A DNA stretch of 64,000 bases, taken from positions 738,413-802,412 of the forward strand of contig NZ_LMCW01000012.1 in assembly GCF_001424945.1 (NCBI RefSeq). The letters are read 5' to 3'. This stretch comes from Rhizobium sp. Root1203 (GTDB lineage: Bacteria; Pseudomonadota; Alphaproteobacteria; Rhizobiales; Rhizobiaceae). The position numbers were made by a program, and so were the translations under genes. The notes beneath the pieces are model-generated. The model was not told the origin of the DNA. It did no database searches and saw nothing but the letters and a program-made list of their open reading frames with translations. Shown here piece after piece: positions 61,855 to 64,000 of this stretch (the first letter of the stretch is position 1; every line of letters begins with the position of its first letter).

Positions 61855-62204
61855 TCGTCGCTGGCCAACGACTGCCGATCCTGATCGCGACGCGGCCGGT
61901 GGACTTCCGCTGCGGGCATCAGGCGCTGGCTTTGATGGTTCAAACCGAATTGAAGCTTGATCCGCATTCCGGGGTGACGGTGATCTTCCGGTCGAAGCGC
62001 GGGGATCGTCTGAAGATCCTGGTGTGGGATGGCACAGGAATGGTGCTAACTTACAAAATTCTTGAACATGGAAGCTTTGCCTGGCCCAAGGTGCAGGATG
62101 GGACGATGCGTCTTTCCAGGGGTCAATACGAGGCTTTGTTCGAGGGTCTTGACTGGCGGCGGGTCATGGCGCAACGGGTGATTGCGCCATCGGCGGCAGG
62201 GTGA
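61851..62204 (+). CDS. tnpB: IS66 TnpB (Orf2)
   Basis: 117 residues: RLPILIATRPVDFRCGHQAL then GVTVIFRSKRGDRLKILVWD. Orf2 of IS66, required for transposition. The ATGA overlap with tnpA couples translation. Confidence 0.93.
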   Translation: MIVAGQRLPILIATRPVDFRCGHQALALMVQTELKLDPHSGVTVIFRSKRGDRLKILVWDGTGMVLTYKILEHGSFAWPKVQDGTMRLSRGQYEALFEGLDWRRVMAQRVIAPSAAG

Positions 62205-62266
62205 ATATCCGGCCGTCTTTGCATTGTTTTATTTGGCTTTTTCGTGCTGCCTTGCTATAAGGGCGC

Positions 62267-63919
62267 ATGTCATCGCCCCTTGATCTCAGCCTGTTTCCGG
62301 ACCTTCCGCCAGAGGTTGTCAAAGCCTTTGCGGCGATGCAGTTCGAGCTGTCGGTCGAGCGTGCTGCACGTCAGCATGAGCAGGCTGTGGTGGCCGAAAA
62401 GGACGCGTTCATCTCCGAGTTGAAGGAACTGATCGAGAAGCTTGAGGGGCAGGTTCACGACTATCGGCGCACGAAGTTCGGGCCGAAATCGGAAAAGCTA
62501 GATCCGGCGCAGATGGAACTGGCGCTGGAAGACCTTGAAACGGCGATCGCCGAAACACAGGCGCGGATCGCCGCCGTCGAGAAAAAGATCGAAGCCAGCA
62601 CATCCGATCCGGAAAAGGCCGCTCCTCGCAAGGAGCGGAAGGCTCGTGCACTGCCCGAACACCTGCCGCGGGTCGAGCGCGTGATCGAGCCCGAGAGCAT
62701 CGCTTGTCCCTGCGGTTGCGGCAACATGGTCCGGATCGGCGAGGACCGGACGGAACGGCTCGACCGGGTCCCGGCGCGCTACGAGGTGATCGTCACGATC
62801 CGCCCGAAATACGCATGTCCCAAGGGTCGAACGGGCGTCGTCCAGGCCAGAGCGCCGGCGCATCTCCTGGAAGGAAGCTGGCCGACCGAAGCCCTACTGG
62901 CGGAGATTGCCGTCTCCAAGCATTCCGAACATATGCCGCTCAACCGGCAGGCCGAGGTCATGGCGCGACACGGCGTGCCGATCGACCGCACGGTGCTGGC
63001 CGATTGGATGGGGCGCACGGGCAGCGAAATCGCACCGGTGGTCGACCACATGGCCAAACGGCTGCTGTGGGAAAGCACGCGGCTCTATGTCGACGAGACA
63101 ACAGCTCCGGTTCTTGATCCGGGGCGAGGTAAGACGAAGACCGGTTATCTCTGGGCCGTGTTGCGTGACGACCGCGGCTGGAATGGTTCCGCGCCGCCAG
63201 GCGTGGTGTTCCATTACCGGCCCGGGCGTAAAGGCGAATATGCCGCTGAAATCCTCGACGGGTTCAACGGGACAATCCAGGTGGATGCCTACGGTGGCTA
63301 TTCGCACCTCGCCACGTCGGACCGGATGGGTGGCGTTCCCTTGAAGCTGGCTTTCTGTTGGGCACATGGGCGCAGAAAGCTGATCAAGGCCACGCCAAAG
63401 AGCGGATCACCCATCGTCGACGAGGCGCTCATTCGCATCGCCGCGCTATACAAGATCGAAGACAGTATCCGAGGCTCAGACCCCGGACATCGCCGGGCCG
63501 TTCGACAGGACCTGTCCCTCCCGCTGGTGGACGAGTTCTTCACCTGGCTCGCGGCTCAGGCTGTGCGTGTCTCACGCAAATCCGATCTCGGCATTGCCCT
63601 GGCGTATATGCTGAAACGACAGGATGGCTTTCGGCTATTCCTTGATGACGGCTGCGTCGATATCGATTCCAACCTGGTGGAAAACGCCATCCGTCGCCCG
63701 GCCATGAACCGCCGCAACGCGCTCTTTGCGGGCCATGATGAAGGGGGGCGGAACTGGGCCCGGTTTGCCAGCCTGATCGGCACTTGTAAAATGAATGGCG
63801 TTGAGCCCTACGCCTATCTGTGCGACCTCTTCACCCGCCTCGCAAACGGCCACCTCGCCAAAGACATCGATGCCCTGATGCCATGGGCCTATGCCGCGCG
63901 CATCAGAGCCTCACAATGA
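62267..63919 (+). CDS. tnpC: IS66 transposase TnpC
   Basis: 550 residues. Coiled-coil N-terminus, zinc-binding CPCGCG (about 146-151), then the DDE core: YVDETTAPVLDPG, IQVDAYGGYSH and NLVENAIRRPAMNRRNALFA. It ends 56 bases before the right terminal repeat, so unlike the other copy its stop lies inside the element. Confidence 0.94.
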   Translation: MSSPLDLSLFPDLPPEVVKAFAAMQFELSVERAARQHEQAVVAEKDAFISELKELIEKLEGQVHDYRRTKFGPKSEKLDPAQMELALEDLETAIAETQARIAAVEKKIEASTSDPEKAAPRKERKARALPEHLPRVERVIEPESIACPCGCGNMVRIGEDRTERLDRVPARYEVIVTIRPKYACPKGRTGVVQARAPAHLLEGSWPTEALLAEIAVSKHSEHMPLNRQAEVMARHGVPIDRTVLADWMGRTGSEIAPVVDHMAKRLLWESTRLYVDETTAPVLDPGRGKTKTGYLWAVLRDDRGWNGSAPPGVVFHYRPGRKGEYAAEILDGFNGTIQVDAYGGYSHLATSDRMGGVPLKLAFCWAHGRRKLIKATPKSGSPIVDEALIRIAALYKIEDSIRGSDPGHRRAVRQDLSLPLVDEFFTWLAAQAVRVSRKSDLGIALAYMLKRQDGFRLFLDDGCVDIDSNLVENAIRRPAMNRRNALFAGHDEGGRNWARFASLIGTCKMNGVEPYAYLCDLFTRLANGHLAKDIDALMPWAYAARIRASQ

Positions 63920-63975
63920 GCTCGTCAGATACTCTTCGGTGAGCTCATTTGACGGCCCGTAGATCAACCGAAAAA

Positions 63976-64000
63976 TCTATGGGGCGTGGACGTCGCATAC
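63976..64000. repeat. IS66 right terminal inverted repeat
   Basis: About 18 of 25 bases match the complement of the left repeat. It ends exactly at the last base of the window. Confidence 0.75.

Larger units (their letters stand above)
61215..64000 (+). mobile_element. IS66 family element, complete, forward orientation
   Basis: The left terminal repeat reads GTAAGCGCCGTCTCCGCCCC at 61215 and again at 61319. The right terminal repeat at 63976-64000 is its imperfect complement, ending ...CGTCGCATAC on the last base of the window. tnpA, tnpB and tnpC are intact. It belongs to a different IS66 subgroup from the copy at 41.5 kb, with different ends and a longer TnpC. Confidence 0.88.

Noticed and set aside
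41503..64000. Composite transposon bounded by two IS66 copies
   Set aside because: The two elements belong to different IS66 subgroups with unlike ends, so they could not act as one unit.
1..64000. CRISPR array
   Set aside because: No regularly spaced short direct repeats seen; the only close repeats are the IS66 duplication and the dispersed palindromes.

Overview
The window looks like a stretch of a Rhizobiaceae chromosome (Ensifer/Sinorhizobium or Rhizobium/Agrobacterium type). The evidence is the high-GC codon use, a class II B12-dependent ribonucleotide reductase, an AldR/alanine dehydrogenase pair, a HlyU-family protein, and several IS66 elements of the rhizobial kind. I could run no database search, so genus-level placement is inference.

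Positions 1-26 kb are ordinary core chromosome. In order they hold the end of a cyclopropane fatty acid synthase gene, a short-chain dehydrogenase and a ChrR-type cupin anti-sigma factor. A tight sulfur/cysteine operon follows (cysteine synthase, AlaX-type tRNA editing protein, mercaptopyruvate sulfurtransferase, GNAT). Next come DUF1203, ald with divergent aldR, a DMT transporter, a PilZ protein, a Tat-exported cyclic-nucleotide phosphodiesterase, and a LysR/azoreductase divergent pair. The core ends with a diguanylate cyclase, HlyU, ilvA, a VanZ-like protein, tRNA-Leu(UAA), a 45-residue membrane protein, wrbA, a CinA/MoaB-like protein, a tandem universal stress protein, a xanthine phosphoribosyltransferase, a secreted sensor-like protein and nrdJ. 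Tandem NrdR boxes and DnaA-box-like sites lie upstream of nrdJ.

From about 26.3 kb to the right end the DNA changes character. Most genes are strain-variable, hypothetical or related to defence, with IS66 copies and IS remnants between them. Positions 27.1-31.5 kb carry a reverse-strand cluster built around a soluble FtsH-like AAA+/M41 zinc protease, a degenerate TnsA-like winged-helix protein and a PD-(D/E)XK-like protein. Positions 32-41 kb hold a WG-repeat protein and a run of very small unrelated genes; in 37-40.4 kb these are separated by seven copies of a short imperfect palindrome. Positions 41.5-44 kb hold a complete IS66 and a transposase remnant.

Positions 44.6-60.8 kb are a dense defence block. 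It contains a four-gene CBASS operon (patatin CapV effector, CD-NTase, a deoxyribosyltransferase-like domain fused to a nuclease domain, and an Mrr-like nuclease). Next come a HEPN/zinc-ribbon protein divergent from a RES-domain protein and a SIR2-HerA pair. The block ends with a TetR regulator, a KAP P-loop NTPase, a PIN toxin whose antitoxin appears lost, and a C5 DNA methyltransferase converging with an unknown gene. A second, different IS66 fills 61.2-64.0 kb and ends at the last base of the window. Its left end is duplicated in tandem.

The best candidates for something new are the FtsH-like protease/TnsA-like cluster, the nuclease-bearing CBASS variant, and the palindrome-separated array of tiny genes.
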